Below are positions 33,666-46,292 of a stretch of 64,000 nt of DNA, in pieces; the stretch's first letter is position 1; every line of letters begins with the position of its first letter. The stretch lies in contig NZ_FODC01000004.1 in the NCBI RefSeq assembly GCF_900110275.1, positions 727,420 to 791,419 of the forward strand, read 5' to 3'. The stretch is from Duganella sp. CF517 (lineage in GTDB: Bacteria; Pseudomonadota; Gammaproteobacteria; Burkholderiales; Burkholderiaceae_D). Below the pieces are notes generated by a model, which worked only from the letters and a program-made list of their open reading frames with translations, was not told the origin of the DNA and ran no database searches. A program made the translations under genes and the position numbers.

Positions 33666-33687
33666 TTATGCCATGAACATGGCATAA
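33666..33687. repeat. 22-bp perfect palindrome upstream of tRNA-Leu
   Basis: The arms TTATGCCATG and CATGGCATAA are separated by AA. It lies 15 bp upstream of the tRNA 5' end and about 30 bp after the DUF4386 stop. It overlaps a possible -10 (CATAAT) for the tRNA on the minus strand. It could be a terminator stem without a T run for the DUF4386 gene, or a protein-binding site. Confidence 0.6.
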
Positions 33688-33717
33688 CTGCCATACCGGC
33701 AACCGGGCGCGGCCGGA

Positions 33718-34464
33718 TCAGACGGCCGCCGATCCGCCCGCTGCCCGCTGCCGCCATGCCGCCACATCGACGCCCTTGATCAGCAGATACAGGCAAAACG
33801 CGCTCTCGCCGATGAAGCACGGCAGCAAGATGGCGGGGAACAGCAGGTCCTGCAACGGCGGGTACAGGATCATGGCGAAGCTGTTGACCAGGTAGCAGGC
33901 GCCGGCCAGTTGCATCAGCCAGCCGATGGCCTTCGGAAAATAGCCGGATTGGCGGATCAGGTGGCCGACGATCAGGCATTCGACGCCGAAGAAGATCAAC
34001 GCCAGGCCAAACGCGTGGGCGTGGGCGACGATCGATTGGTAGGCGAGCAGGTGCAGTTGCTGCGGGTCGATCACCTTCAAGTAGGCCGAGCCCGATAGCG
34101 GCGTGAGCACCGCGTGCAGGTGCAGCGCGCCGACGCTTTCGACCGCCAGCGAGACCAGCCCGAAGAAGGCCACCGCCAGCGCCCAATGGTGGTTGACGGG
34201 GCGCAGCAGGATGTACCAGAGCAGGGTGAGGCCGACGGCGCACAAGAGCAGCAAGTCCTGGCCGCCGACGCCGAGGCGCCACAGCCATTCGGCCGCGAGG
34301 ATGCCGCGGGCGGTCGCTTCCGGGTCGCCGGAGACGACCAGTTTGCCCCGGATGACCGATTCGCCGAGCACGCCGATGACGATGATGACCAGATAGAGCA
34401 AGCCGGCGAGGCGGGCGTAGGCTTTGACATCGATGGGGCGGGGGGACGGGCGGTGTTCCGGCAT
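33718..34464 (-). CDS. DUF4386 integral membrane protein
   Basis: The product is 248 residues with about seven transmembrane helices, starting YARLAGLLYLVIIVIGVLGESVIRGKLVVSGDPEATARGIL, the typical DUF4386 N-terminus. The conserved second half includes GLALIFFGVECLIVGHLIRQSGYFPKAIGWLM. GAGGAAAG precedes the ATG. The function of the family is unknown. It is monocistronic between the tRNA and the secreted adhesin locus. Confidence 0.85.
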   Translation of the reverse strand: MPEHRPSPRPIDVKAYARLAGLLYLVIIVIGVLGESVIRGKLVVSGDPEATARGILAAEWLWRLGVGGQDLLLLCAVGLTLLWYILLRPVNHHWALAVAFFGLVSLAVESVGALHLHAVLTPLSGSAYLKVIDPQQLHLLAYQSIVAHAHAFGLALIFFGVECLIVGHLIRQSGYFPKAIGWLMQLAGACYLVNSFAMILYPPLQDLLFPAILLPCFIGESAFCLYLLIKGVDVAAWRQRAAGGSAAV

Positions 34465-34835
34465 TTTCTTTCCTCGGGGGCGGGCTTGATGGTTGAGCAG
34501 ATTATCATATTGTCAGGAAAGAAATTCCATATATTTCCGTGCCGCACCGGGGCGGGCGCCGCGCGGTGACGTGGAAAACCAACGGATCGGTACTGATTTA
34601 AAACAATCGGTGGCGAAATAGCGGCGACTGCATAATAATCTAATTGCCCCACGGCAATCCAACGGCCACGCCGCCGTATGGCCTCCGGTGCCGCTCAATC
34701 CACGCGCACCTGCCAGCCCCACGCCGGGGCGCCTTCCGCAGCCCCCGATTCGCTGCTCACATCGTCCCGAGCCGGTCCCGTTCGCGCGGTGCCACGCCTG
34801 TTCCGGTTTGGACTGCATCGTTTGCGAGGACCGTC
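34465..34835. other. Intergenic region between DUF4386 and tpsA-like gene
   Basis: 371 bp separate these divergently transcribed genes. The stretch 34490-34660 is relatively AT-rich and probably holds both promoters. I cannot point to a convincing -35/-10 pair or operator, and I see no gene in it. Confidence 0.4.
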
Positions 34836-38945
<4,110 letters not shown>

Positions 38946-38987
38946 CGCTACAATCTCCCAGCCCATCCGGCAGCCTTGAAAGCGCAC

Positions 38988-40643
38988 ATGAGACCAGCTT
39001 TGACCCTTCTGGCGGCGGCCGCCGCCGTGATCGCCGGCGGCCCGGCCCTGGCCCAGCAGCGGCCCGACGCCGGACAGCTGTTGCAGGAAAACGCCCCGCG
39101 CGCGCTGCCGCCGCCGGCTCCGGCGGCGCCGCCGCCGCTGCCGCCGGCCGCCGCCGCGACGCCGGTGGCCCCGGGCGGGGCGACGGTGGCGCTGCAACGC
39201 GTCGCCGTCACCGGCAACTCCCTGTTTTCGGAGGCAATCCTGGTGGCCGCGCTCGGTCCGGTCGCGGGAAAGAGCTTCGACTTCGCCGGCCTGAGCGCGC
39301 TGGCCGAGCGGATCTCGGCCCACTACCGCGCGGCCGGCTATCCGTTCGCGCGGGCCTACCTGCCGCCGCAGGACATGCAGCGGGGCGAACTGACCATCGC
39401 CGTGCTCGAGGGCCGCTACGGCGACATCGTCGCCCACGGCGACGCCGGGCTGAGCGCCCCGGGCCAGCGCTTCCTGTCGCCGCTGCGCCCCGGCACGGTG
39501 ATTGAAAGCCAGGCGCTCGAGCGGGTCACCTTGATCCTCGACGACCAGCCGGGCATCAAAAGCACGCCGGTCGTCAAGCCGGGGCGGGAAGTCGGCACCG
39601 GCGACCTGGCGGTCGAGGTGCGGCGCGCGCACCGCTACGCCGGCGAGGTCGGCCTCGACAACGACGGCAACCGCTACACGGGCCGCCGGCGCGTCCATGT
39701 CAACCTCGACGTCGACAGTCCGCTGACCCTGGGCGACCAGCTGGCGCTGCAGGGCATGTACACCGATGAGCACATGTGGTTCGGGTCGGCCAGCTACGCG
39801 CTGCCGCTGAACGCGTCCGGCTTGCGCGGCAGGGTCGGCTACACGCATTCCTATTACGCGTTGGCCGACAGCTTCGCCAGCCTGGACGCGACCGGCACGG
39901 CCGATGTGGCCAGCGCCGGCCTGAGCTATCCACTGATCCGCTCGCAGCGGCGCAACCTGACGTTGTCAGGCAGCGTCGAGCACAAGCGTCTCAACGACCG
40001 CCAGGGCGCCACCGGCAGCAGCAGCGACAAGTCCAGCGACGCGCTGCCGCTGGCGCTCAATTTCGACGCCCGCGACAGCGTGCTGCGCGGCGCGGTGACC
40101 TACGGCGCCGTCAGCTGGACGCCCGGCCGGCTGCGCCTGGACGGCGCGCTGGCGCGCATCGACGCCGCCAGCGCGCGCTCGGCCGGCCGGTTCAACAAGT
40201 TCAATATCGATCTGGCGCGCATCCAGTCCGTCAGCGACGGCGTCGACGTGTACGGGCGTGTGTCGGCGCAATGGGCCAGCAAGAATCTCGATTCGTCGCA
40301 AAAGTTCGGCCTGGGCGGACGCAACGGCGTGCGCGCCTATCCGAGCGGCGAGGGTTACGGCGACACCGGCATGCTGGCGCAGCTGGAGCTACGCTACGCG
40401 GTGGGCGGCTGGCTGCCCTATGTGTTCGCGGACGCCGGCCGCGTCAAGGCCAACCGCGAGCGCTGGAGCGGAGACGGCGCGGGCACGCGCCGGCTGGGCG
40501 GCGCCGGCGTCGGTGTGCGCTACGGAAGTGGCGCGGTCACCGGCGCGCTGATCGTGGCATGGCGCACCACCGGCGGCGCGCCGCTGTCGGAGCCGGGCAA
40601 GCGGCAACCGCTGGCCTGGGCCAACGTCGCCTATCGCTTCTAG
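38988..40643 (+). CDS. Two-partner secretion outer-membrane transporter (TpsB, ShlB/FhaC type)
   Basis: The product is 551 residues. A signal peptide (RPALTLLAAAAAVIAGGPALA) is followed by a Pro/Ala-rich linker (residues about 40-65). Next come POTRA-like domains (VTGNSLFSEAILVAAL, AERISAHYRAAGYPFARAYLPPQDM, GELTIAVLEGRYGDI) and a 16-strand barrel. The barrel has the Tps motifs GEVGLDNDGNRYTGRRRV and GLGGRNGVRAYPSGEGYGD; the conserved RGY/RAY-type loop lies in the latter. I prefer the ATG at 38988, with GAAAG upstream, to an in-frame TTG at 38976. It exports the preceding exoprotein. Its stop is 13 bp from the convergent phytase stop. Confidence 0.92.
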   Translation: MRPALTLLAAAAAVIAGGPALAQQRPDAGQLLQENAPRALPPPAPAAPPPLPPAAAATPVAPGGATVALQRVAVTGNSLFSEAILVAALGPVAGKSFDFAGLSALAERISAHYRAAGYPFARAYLPPQDMQRGELTIAVLEGRYGDIVAHGDAGLSAPGQRFLSPLRPGTVIESQALERVTLILDDQPGIKSTPVVKPGREVGTGDLAVEVRRAHRYAGEVGLDNDGNRYTGRRRVHVNLDVDSPLTLGDQLALQGMYTDEHMWFGSASYALPLNASGLRGRVGYTHSYYALADSFASLDATGTADVASAGLSYPLIRSQRRNLTLSGSVEHKRLNDRQGATGSSSDKSSDALPLALNFDARDSVLRGAVTYGAVSWTPGRLRLDGALARIDAASARSAGRFNKFNIDLARIQSVSDGVDVYGRVSAQWASKNLDSSQKFGLGGRNGVRAYPSGEGYGDTGMLAQLELRYAVGGWLPYVFADAGRVKANRERWSGDGAGTRRLGGAGVGVRYGSGAVTGALIVAWRTTGGAPLSEPGKRQPLAWANVAYRF

Positions 40644-40656
40644 GCGGCGGGAACGA

Positions 40657-42360
40657 TCAATCCAGCTTTAGCGCCTTGGCGACGTCTTCCCACGCCACAT
40701 ACTTGAAGTTTTGCGGGCCGTCGGGCAAGCGCTTGTAGCCGTCCTGGATGACCAGCATGCCTTTGGCGTACGGGCCGCCGAAGTTGGCCGAGCTCACTTC
40801 CAGCCCGTCCGTCTCGGAGGTGCCGTCGATGCCGGCGGCGAGGTTGTAGCCGACCCGGAAGCTGCCGCGCACCCGGTAGGGCGCCTTGGCGTCGAGCACC
40901 GAATAGCTGTTGTCGCCCTGGCTGGAGACGACCAGGTAGTCGCTCTTGTCGCCGTGGTACAGGCCCATGCCTTCGACGTCGGCCACCAGTTGCGGGCCGA
41001 CCGGCATGATCATGCTTAGCTTGGCCGGGGCGTCGCCACGCGCCGAGACGGTCCATACGCCGCGCTTTTCCTCGCCCAGGAACAGGCGCTCGTTGCGGTC
41101 GTCGACGACGCAGCCCTCGGGCTGGCTGGCGACCTTGAAGCGGCGCAGCAGCTTGCCCGACATGCCCTTGCCGTCGGCGCCTGCTTCGATGCGGTATTGC
41201 AGGAAGCTGCCATCCTTGTCGTTGATGAACGCTTCCAGGCCGCCGTCGGCCGGACGGAACAGGCACATGCCGTAGATGTCCTCCAGCCCGGTGGCGAAGG
41301 CGCCGGCCGGCGCGACGGTGCCGCCGGCGTCGATGGTGAACAGCATCACGCTGTTGTCGTCGCGCTGGGTGGCGACGGCCACGTCGAGCTTGCGTCCGCC
41401 GACGGTGACGTCCTGGCGCACGTCGACGTTGTTGAGGCGGCCGACCTCCAGCAGCTGCAGCTGCTTGCCGTTCAGGTCGTACACCAGCAAGCCTTGCTTC
41501 TTGTTGGTGCCGAGGATGCGGGCGCCGGCCGGGTCGGCCGGGTTGCGCCAGATGGCCGGGTCGTCGGCGGCGTCGCCCTGGCGCGCGACCGGCTCGGTCT
41601 GCGCGCGCGGCGTGACAATCAGCTTCGTGCTGGCCGTGGCGTTGGCCACCTGCGCCGTCGCCGCCTTCCATGGCAGCACCCGCACCTGGCCCTTTTTGAC
41701 GGTGTCGCCGCGCTGCACCAGCTTGCGGCCGGGGCCGCCCTCGGCGTCGGCGTCATAGGCCCACACGCCCATTTTTTGTTCGTCGACCAGCAGTTGGTGC
41801 GTGGCGTCGTCGGCGCGGCAATGCTTGACATGCGGCGGCAAGGCCAGCTTGCGCACCAGCTGGCGCTGGTCGCCGTGCATCAGCCATTGTTCGGCCTGGC
41901 CATCCTTGCCGATCATGAACAGATGGTCGATTTGCTGGGCGTCGCGGTACAGGCATGACGATTCGATACCGAACGGCGGTGCCGGGAACGGCGTTTGCGC
42001 CGCCAGGGTGCCCGCGTTGAGGTCGACCAGCACCGGCACGACATGTTCGGCGTTGGCGTCGAGCACCACGGCCAGCACGCCGCCCCCCTGCGCTTGCGGA
42101 CGCAGGTCGAGCTGCTTGGCGCGCACGGCCAGCTGCGCGCGCTCGTTGCCGCTGGCGTCGAGCAGGCGCAGCGCCTGCTTGTCGATGGCCAGCCAGCCGC
42201 CGTCTGGCAGGGCGGCCAGTTCGCTGGCCTTGGCGGCCAGGCCGGGCAGGGCGGCCTGGCGTGCCGTCTGTGCCGTCTGTGCCGCCTGCGCGCTGTGGGC
42301 CGGCACGCCGCACGAGACCAGCGCGCCGAAGAGAATACCGTTGAAGATTGTTGTTTTCAT
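40657..42360 (-). CDS. Beta-propeller phytase (3-phytase), secreted
   Basis: The product is 567 residues with a signal peptide (TIFNGILFGALVSCGVPAHS-A). The C-terminal 340 residues are a full beta-propeller phytase: DAADDPAIWRNPADPAGARILGTNKKQGLLVYDLNGKQL, NNVDVR, GLEDIYGMCLF, FINDKDGSFLQY, GLYHGDKSDYLVVSSQGDNSYSVLD and TDGLEVSSA, with the acidic calcium- and phosphate-binding residues in place. The first 220 residues form a second, divergent propeller-like domain, as in tandem phytases. It releases phosphate from phytate in the periplasm or outside the cell. It starts two bases after the TonB receptor stop, so the receptor and phytase form one operon for phytate use. Confidence 0.92.
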   Translation of the reverse strand: MKTTIFNGILFGALVSCGVPAHSAQAAQTAQTARQAALPGLAAKASELAALPDGGWLAIDKQALRLLDASGNERAQLAVRAKQLDLRPQAQGGGVLAVVLDANAEHVVPVLVDLNAGTLAAQTPFPAPPFGIESSCLYRDAQQIDHLFMIGKDGQAEQWLMHGDQRQLVRKLALPPHVKHCRADDATHQLLVDEQKMGVWAYDADAEGGPGRKLVQRGDTVKKGQVRVLPWKAATAQVANATASTKLIVTPRAQTEPVARQGDAADDPAIWRNPADPAGARILGTNKKQGLLVYDLNGKQLQLLEVGRLNNVDVRQDVTVGGRKLDVAVATQRDDNSVMLFTIDAGGTVAPAGAFATGLEDIYGMCLFRPADGGLEAFINDKDGSFLQYRIEAGADGKGMSGKLLRRFKVASQPEGCVVDDRNERLFLGEEKRGVWTVSARGDAPAKLSMIMPVGPQLVADVEGMGLYHGDKSDYLVVSSQGDNSYSVLDAKAPYRVRGSFRVGYNLAAGIDGTSETDGLEVSSANFGGPYAKGMLVIQDGYKRLPDGPQNFKYVAWEDVAKALKLD

Positions 42361-42362
42361 TG

Positions 42363-44945
42363 TTAGAACATGCTCACTTTGAGACTGATTTTATAGGTGC
42401 GGCCGTATTGTTCGTATTGCGCGTTTTGCGCTTTGCTGCCCAGGTAGACGTAGTACTTTTCGTTGTTCAGGTTGGCCGCCTCGAAGTTCAGCTGGACCTG
42501 TTTGCTGAGCTGGTAAGACAGCGAGAAGTCGACCTGCTTCTGGGCGTCTACGATGCGGTCCTGGCCGGCGTCGAGGATGTCGTCGCCCATCTCCAGCAGG
42601 TACTTCGATTTGTAGTTGAGCGCCAGGCGGGTGCTCAGCGGGCCTTGCTCGTAGCCCAGCATCAGGTTCAGCACGCGGTCCGACTGGCCCGGCATGTCGA
42701 TGCTGCGCGAGCGGCTGCGGCCGGCGTCGCTGTCGTAGCGGGCGACGTTGGCGTCCGAGCGGGTCAGGCTGCCGTTGGCGCCGACGATCAAGCGGTTGAA
42801 CGGCGCCGGCAGCATGCGCAGCGGCTGGGTGTAGGCCAGTTCGATGCCCTTGACGGTGGCCTTGTCGCCGTTGGCGTAGGACACAGCCGAGCTGTAGTCC
42901 ACCCACTGGCCGCTGCCGGCCAGGTTGGTGGTGTAGGTGAAGTTCTTGATGTCCTTGTGGAACACATAGGCCGACATGCTGCCGTCGTCGCCCAGCACGC
43001 GCTCGATGCCCAGGTCGAGGTTGGTCGACTTCAGCGGCGCCAGATCCGGGTTGCCGATCGTGGCCTCGGTGTCGCTGGCCAGGCTCACGCCCGGCGCCAG
43101 CTGGCTGAAGTTGGCGCGCACCACCGCGTGGGTCCAGGCCGCGCGCACGCTGGTTTTCGCGTCGACGTCGTAACGGGCCTGCAGCGACGGCAGCCAATTG
43201 GTGTACGAGCGCTTGCGGTTGACCGGATCGAAGGATTCCTCTTCCTCGTTGACGCGCGAGCCGGCCGCGTCGAACCGGGTGTGCTCGGCGCGCACGCCGG
43301 CCAGCAGGTGCCAAGCGTCGATGTCGACGCTGTTTTGCACGTAGGCGGCGTCGATGTCCTCGTGCATGCGATAGTCGTCGACGGTCGAGTCGACCAGCAG
43401 GCGGGCGTCGGCGCGCTTCAGGCCGGCCACCAGGCGGCGGATCGCGGCCGGGTCGATGGCCTTGCCGATGCTGCCCAGTTTGTAGTCGAGGTCGTTGCCG
43501 GTGACGTAGTCGGCCAGCGCGGTGCTGGCGCCGCCGATCTGCTTGCTGCTGTACGACCACGCCTCGGTGTCGTTCGATTTTTCGCGGCGGCCGGCCTTGG
43601 CGCCGAACTTGAGCGTCGAGCTGCCTTCGCCCAGTTCGAACTTGTGGCTCAGGTCGAAGCGCACGTGGTGTTCCTTGTCGGTGGCGTCGCCCTGTTTGAG
43701 CGCGATCGAGTTCAGCTTGTAGTTGGCGGCGTTGTACAGGCCGGCCGGACCGGTCAGGCGCGGGATGTCGGTGCCGGTGAATCCGACGCCGGCGAAGTCC
43801 TTGGCGCCACGGAAGCGGGCGTCGTTGATCGACTCCGGCGCCTCGTCGGTGGCGCGGCTGATGCCGCCGGCCAGGTCGAATTTCCAGCCGTTCCATTTTT
43901 GTTCGGTGCCCAGCACCACCGAGCTGATGGTCTGGGTGTACTTGCGCTGGCGCAGGCGGCGCTCGCCGCGCGCGCTGGCGCTCTGGCCCTCGGCCAGGCC
44001 GTCGCCGGCGATGTTACTGATGGTCAGGCGGTCGCGCACTTCGTCGTCGCTGAAGTCGCTGATGAAGCTGCGAACAAAATATTTGCTCAGGTTATCGGCG
44101 TGGTAGTCGAGGTTGAGCGCGGCGGCGCGGCGCTTGCGCGTCGGCAGGTAGTCGCGCAGCTCGACGCCGGTCAGCTTGCCGTCCTCCCAGGCGCCGCCGG
44201 TTTCGACGTTGTCGGAGCCGAATTCACGCTTCTCGTAGCTGACCCCGCCTGCCACGCCCAGCTTGCCGTTCAGGAAGCGGTCGGCGAACAGGATGCTGCC
44301 GTTCGGGCTGGTCTTGCCGATGTTCTGGTCGCGGCTGGCGCCGACGCTGGCCGACAGCAGCTTGCCCGGCAGGTCGAAGGCCGACAGCGTTTTGACTTCG
44401 ACGGTGCCGCCCAGGGAGTTGGCGTCCTGATCCGGCGTCAAGGTCTTGCTGACCGACAGCGAACGGATCAGGCCGGCGGGCAGCACGTCCAGCGCCACCG
44501 CGCGCCGGCCCGATTCGGGCGACGGCACCAGCGCGCCGTTGATGGTGACCGAATTCAAGTCCGGGCCCAGCCCGCGCACGCTGACGTAGCGGCCTTCGCC
44601 CTGGTCGCGCTGCACCGACAGGCCCGGCAGGCGCGCCAGCGCCTCGGCGGCGTTCTTGTCCGGCAGGCCGCCGATGTCGTCGCTGCTGATGACGCTGACG
44701 ATGTTGTCGGCCTGTTCCTGCGCGGCGATCGCGTTGCGCAGGCTGGAGCGCTGGCCGGAGATCACCACGCTGTTGGCGCTGGCGGCCACGCCGGCGGCGG
44801 CGCCGTCGGTGGCCTGGCTGGTTTGCGCGCCGGCGTGCGATTGCGCGGCCAGCATGGCCAGTACGCCAAGGCTGAGCACGGAGAGGCGGCAGCCATGACC
44901 TTGCTGCGTGGACTGTTTGGACATTTTGTATTGTGTGGTTTTCAT
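42363..44945 (-). CDS. TonB-dependent receptor (phytate-linked)
   Basis: The product is 860 residues with a signal peptide ending near QSHAGAQ. The plug domain is VVISGQRSSLRNAIAAQEQADNIVSVISSDDIGGLPDKNAAEALARLPGLSVQRDQGEGRYVSVRGLG, followed by TLTPDQDANSLGGTVEVKTL, which marks the CarO-like/TonB-Xanth-type receptor class that imports carbohydrates and phosphate esters rather than iron. The 22-strand barrel ends with the terminal aromatic residue in KISLKVSMF. It is transcribed ahead of the phytase gene and likely imports phytate or its breakdown products. Confidence 0.92.
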   Translation of the reverse strand: MKTTQYKMSKQSTQQGHGCRLSVLSLGVLAMLAAQSHAGAQTSQATDGAAAGVAASANSVVISGQRSSLRNAIAAQEQADNIVSVISSDDIGGLPDKNAAEALARLPGLSVQRDQGEGRYVSVRGLGPDLNSVTINGALVPSPESGRRAVALDVLPAGLIRSLSVSKTLTPDQDANSLGGTVEVKTLSAFDLPGKLLSASVGASRDQNIGKTSPNGSILFADRFLNGKLGVAGGVSYEKREFGSDNVETGGAWEDGKLTGVELRDYLPTRKRRAAALNLDYHADNLSKYFVRSFISDFSDDEVRDRLTISNIAGDGLAEGQSASARGERRLRQRKYTQTISSVVLGTEQKWNGWKFDLAGGISRATDEAPESINDARFRGAKDFAGVGFTGTDIPRLTGPAGLYNAANYKLNSIALKQGDATDKEHHVRFDLSHKFELGEGSSTLKFGAKAGRREKSNDTEAWSYSSKQIGGASTALADYVTGNDLDYKLGSIGKAIDPAAIRRLVAGLKRADARLLVDSTVDDYRMHEDIDAAYVQNSVDIDAWHLLAGVRAEHTRFDAAGSRVNEEEESFDPVNRKRSYTNWLPSLQARYDVDAKTSVRAAWTHAVVRANFSQLAPGVSLASDTEATIGNPDLAPLKSTNLDLGIERVLGDDGSMSAYVFHKDIKNFTYTTNLAGSGQWVDYSSAVSYANGDKATVKGIELAYTQPLRMLPAPFNRLIVGANGSLTRSDANVARYDSDAGRSRSRSIDMPGQSDRVLNLMLGYEQGPLSTRLALNYKSKYLLEMGDDILDAGQDRIVDAQKQVDFSLSYQLSKQVQLNFEAANLNNEKYYVYLGSKAQNAQYEQYGRTYKISLKVSMF

Positions 44946-44978
44946 TATGTGCCGTCATGTTAGTTGGAAGACGGGCGG

Positions 44979-45012
44979 ATTCTAAGTAGTCAATGTGTCA
45001 ATTGCATGACAC
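44979..45012 (-). promoter_or_regulatory. Candidate Pho box plus -10 for the receptor-phytase operon
   Basis: On the minus strand, GTGTCATGCAATTGACAC (45012-44995) matches the Pho-box consensus CTGTCAT-A(A/T)A(A/T)-CTGTCA(C/T) at about 13 of 18 positions. It is followed after 10 bp by TAGAAT (44984-44979), the spacing PhoB promoters use in place of a -35. The receptor ATG is 34 bp further on. Phosphate control also makes biological sense for a phytase operon. The same bases contain an inverted repeat GTGTCA-N6-TGACAC, so another dimeric regulator is possible. Confidence 0.5.
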
Positions 45013-45119
45013 TTCGCCGCGCGGGACGGCCAAAAGCGCGTTGGTCGGGCCAAATTCGGGCGCGATGAGCTGGATTGACCCGGCATACCGGCTGCCCGGG
45101 CCGCAGCGGATGGCGCGGA

Positions 45120-45145
45120 GGGGGGAGGGGGAGTCGGGGGGAGGG
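45120..45145 (+). other. G-quadruplex-forming motif between divergent genes
   Basis: Four runs of 6, 5, 6 and 3 guanines are separated by loops of 1 (A), 4 (AGTC) and 1 (A) bases on the plus strand. This meets the usual G3+N1-7 definition of an intramolecular G-quadruplex. It lies in the 390-bp gap between the TonB receptor and the GGDEF gene; no other gene is seen in that gap. Confidence 0.7.
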
Positions 45146-45335
45146 CGAACACCGCGCGGCTCCATCGGGGAATCGGTCTCTTTTACTCGTCTCTTTCTGG
45201 CGCGCCCCGCCCATTGGCTGTGAGCCGTTTGCACCTGTTGTCAGGCCGGGCCGTATTTCCGCCCAGCACGGCCGGATGTCACGACGTTGTCATAAATCTC
45301 ATCTATGCTGCGGCCGCACTACCGACGCCATCACG

Positions 45336-46292
45336 ATGAGCCCGCCCATGTTGCAACTCCACCGTTCCACCCTGATCGCGGCCGGCCTTGCCCTGCTGGG
45401 CTGCCTGTTCCTGTACGCCAGCCTCGGCGTGGCGAAATCCTTCGACCACTGGAAATGGACGGACATCGTCAGCGAGGGCGGCACCGCCGTCATGGCCGGC
45501 AGCTGGGTATTATTCACCTTGAGCAGCCGTCCGGGAGGCCTGGTCACGCGCCTGCTGGCCGGCGGCCTGGCGCTGATCATGATCGGTTCCTTCGCCGATT
45601 GCATGGACGAATTCTTCGCCATCAGCAAGGCGGCAAGGTGGGATCACTGGCTGGAGGGCATGGTGCCGGTCGGCATGCTGGTGGTCACCATCGGCATGTA
45701 TTACTGGCGGCACGAGCAGTTCCGCCTCAACGAGCACCTGCAAAAGCGCGAACGGCTGTTCCGCGATCACCGCGCCTTCGACCGCATCACACAGCTGGCC
45801 AACGCCGACTATTTGCGGCGCCAGATCCGCCACGAGCAGGCGCGCCGGCCCGGCCAGCCCTGCGCGCTGGTGCTGCTGGACATCGACGGCTTCCACCTGA
45901 TCAACCGCGAATTCGGCCAACCCGAGGGCGACCGCGTGTTGCAGGCGGTCGGCCACATGCTGTTGCTGAACCTGCGCAATGACGACTTGCTGTGCCGCTA
46001 TGCCGGCGACCGCTTCGCCTTGCTGCTGCCGGACACCAGCGTGGAAGAGGCCGCGTCGCTGGCCCGGCATTTAACGGCCATGGTCGGCCACATGCGCCAC
46101 CACGCCAAAGGCGGCCGGGTCGGCGTCAGCCTGCGTCACGCCTGTTCCAACGCGGACGCGGCACCGGAGGTGCTGCTGGCCGAACTGAGCCGGGCGGTGT
46201 CGCAAGCGGCGGCGGCTTCGACAACCGTCATGGCGGCCGCGGGCGGCGCGCCTGCCGGCCCGGCGCCGCTGGCCGCGACGGCAGCCGCATGA
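45336..46292 (+). CDS. Membrane-anchored GGDEF-domain protein with degenerate signature
   Basis: The product is 318 residues. The N-terminal half has about four transmembrane helices (STLIAAGLALLGCLFLYASLG, GTAVMAGSWVLFTL, LLAGGLALIMIGSFADCM, MVPVGMLVVTIGMYYW) and a coiled linker. The C-terminal half is a GGDEF fold (ITQLANADYLRRQI, ALVLLDIDGFHLINREFGQPEGDRVLQAVG). The signature reads AGDRF at about residue 223 instead of GGDEF/GGEEF, so the metal-binding Glu is Arg. Cyclic-di-GMP synthesis is unlikely; it may sense or bind the nucleotide. The ATG at 45336 (or 45348) is chosen because the long upstream extension is low-complexity. It overlaps the AraC gene by 4 bp. Confidence 0.85.
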   Translation: MSPPMLQLHRSTLIAAGLALLGCLFLYASLGVAKSFDHWKWTDIVSEGGTAVMAGSWVLFTLSSRPGGLVTRLLAGGLALIMIGSFADCMDEFFAISKAARWDHWLEGMVPVGMLVVTIGMYYWRHEQFRLNEHLQKRERLFRDHRAFDRITQLANADYLRRQIRHEQARRPGQPCALVLLDIDGFHLINREFGQPEGDRVLQAVGHMLLLNLRNDDLLCRYAGDRFALLLPDTSVEEAASLARHLTAMVGHMRHHAKGGRVGVSLRHACSNADAAPEVLLAELSRAVSQAAAASTTVMAAAGGAPAGPAPLAATAAA

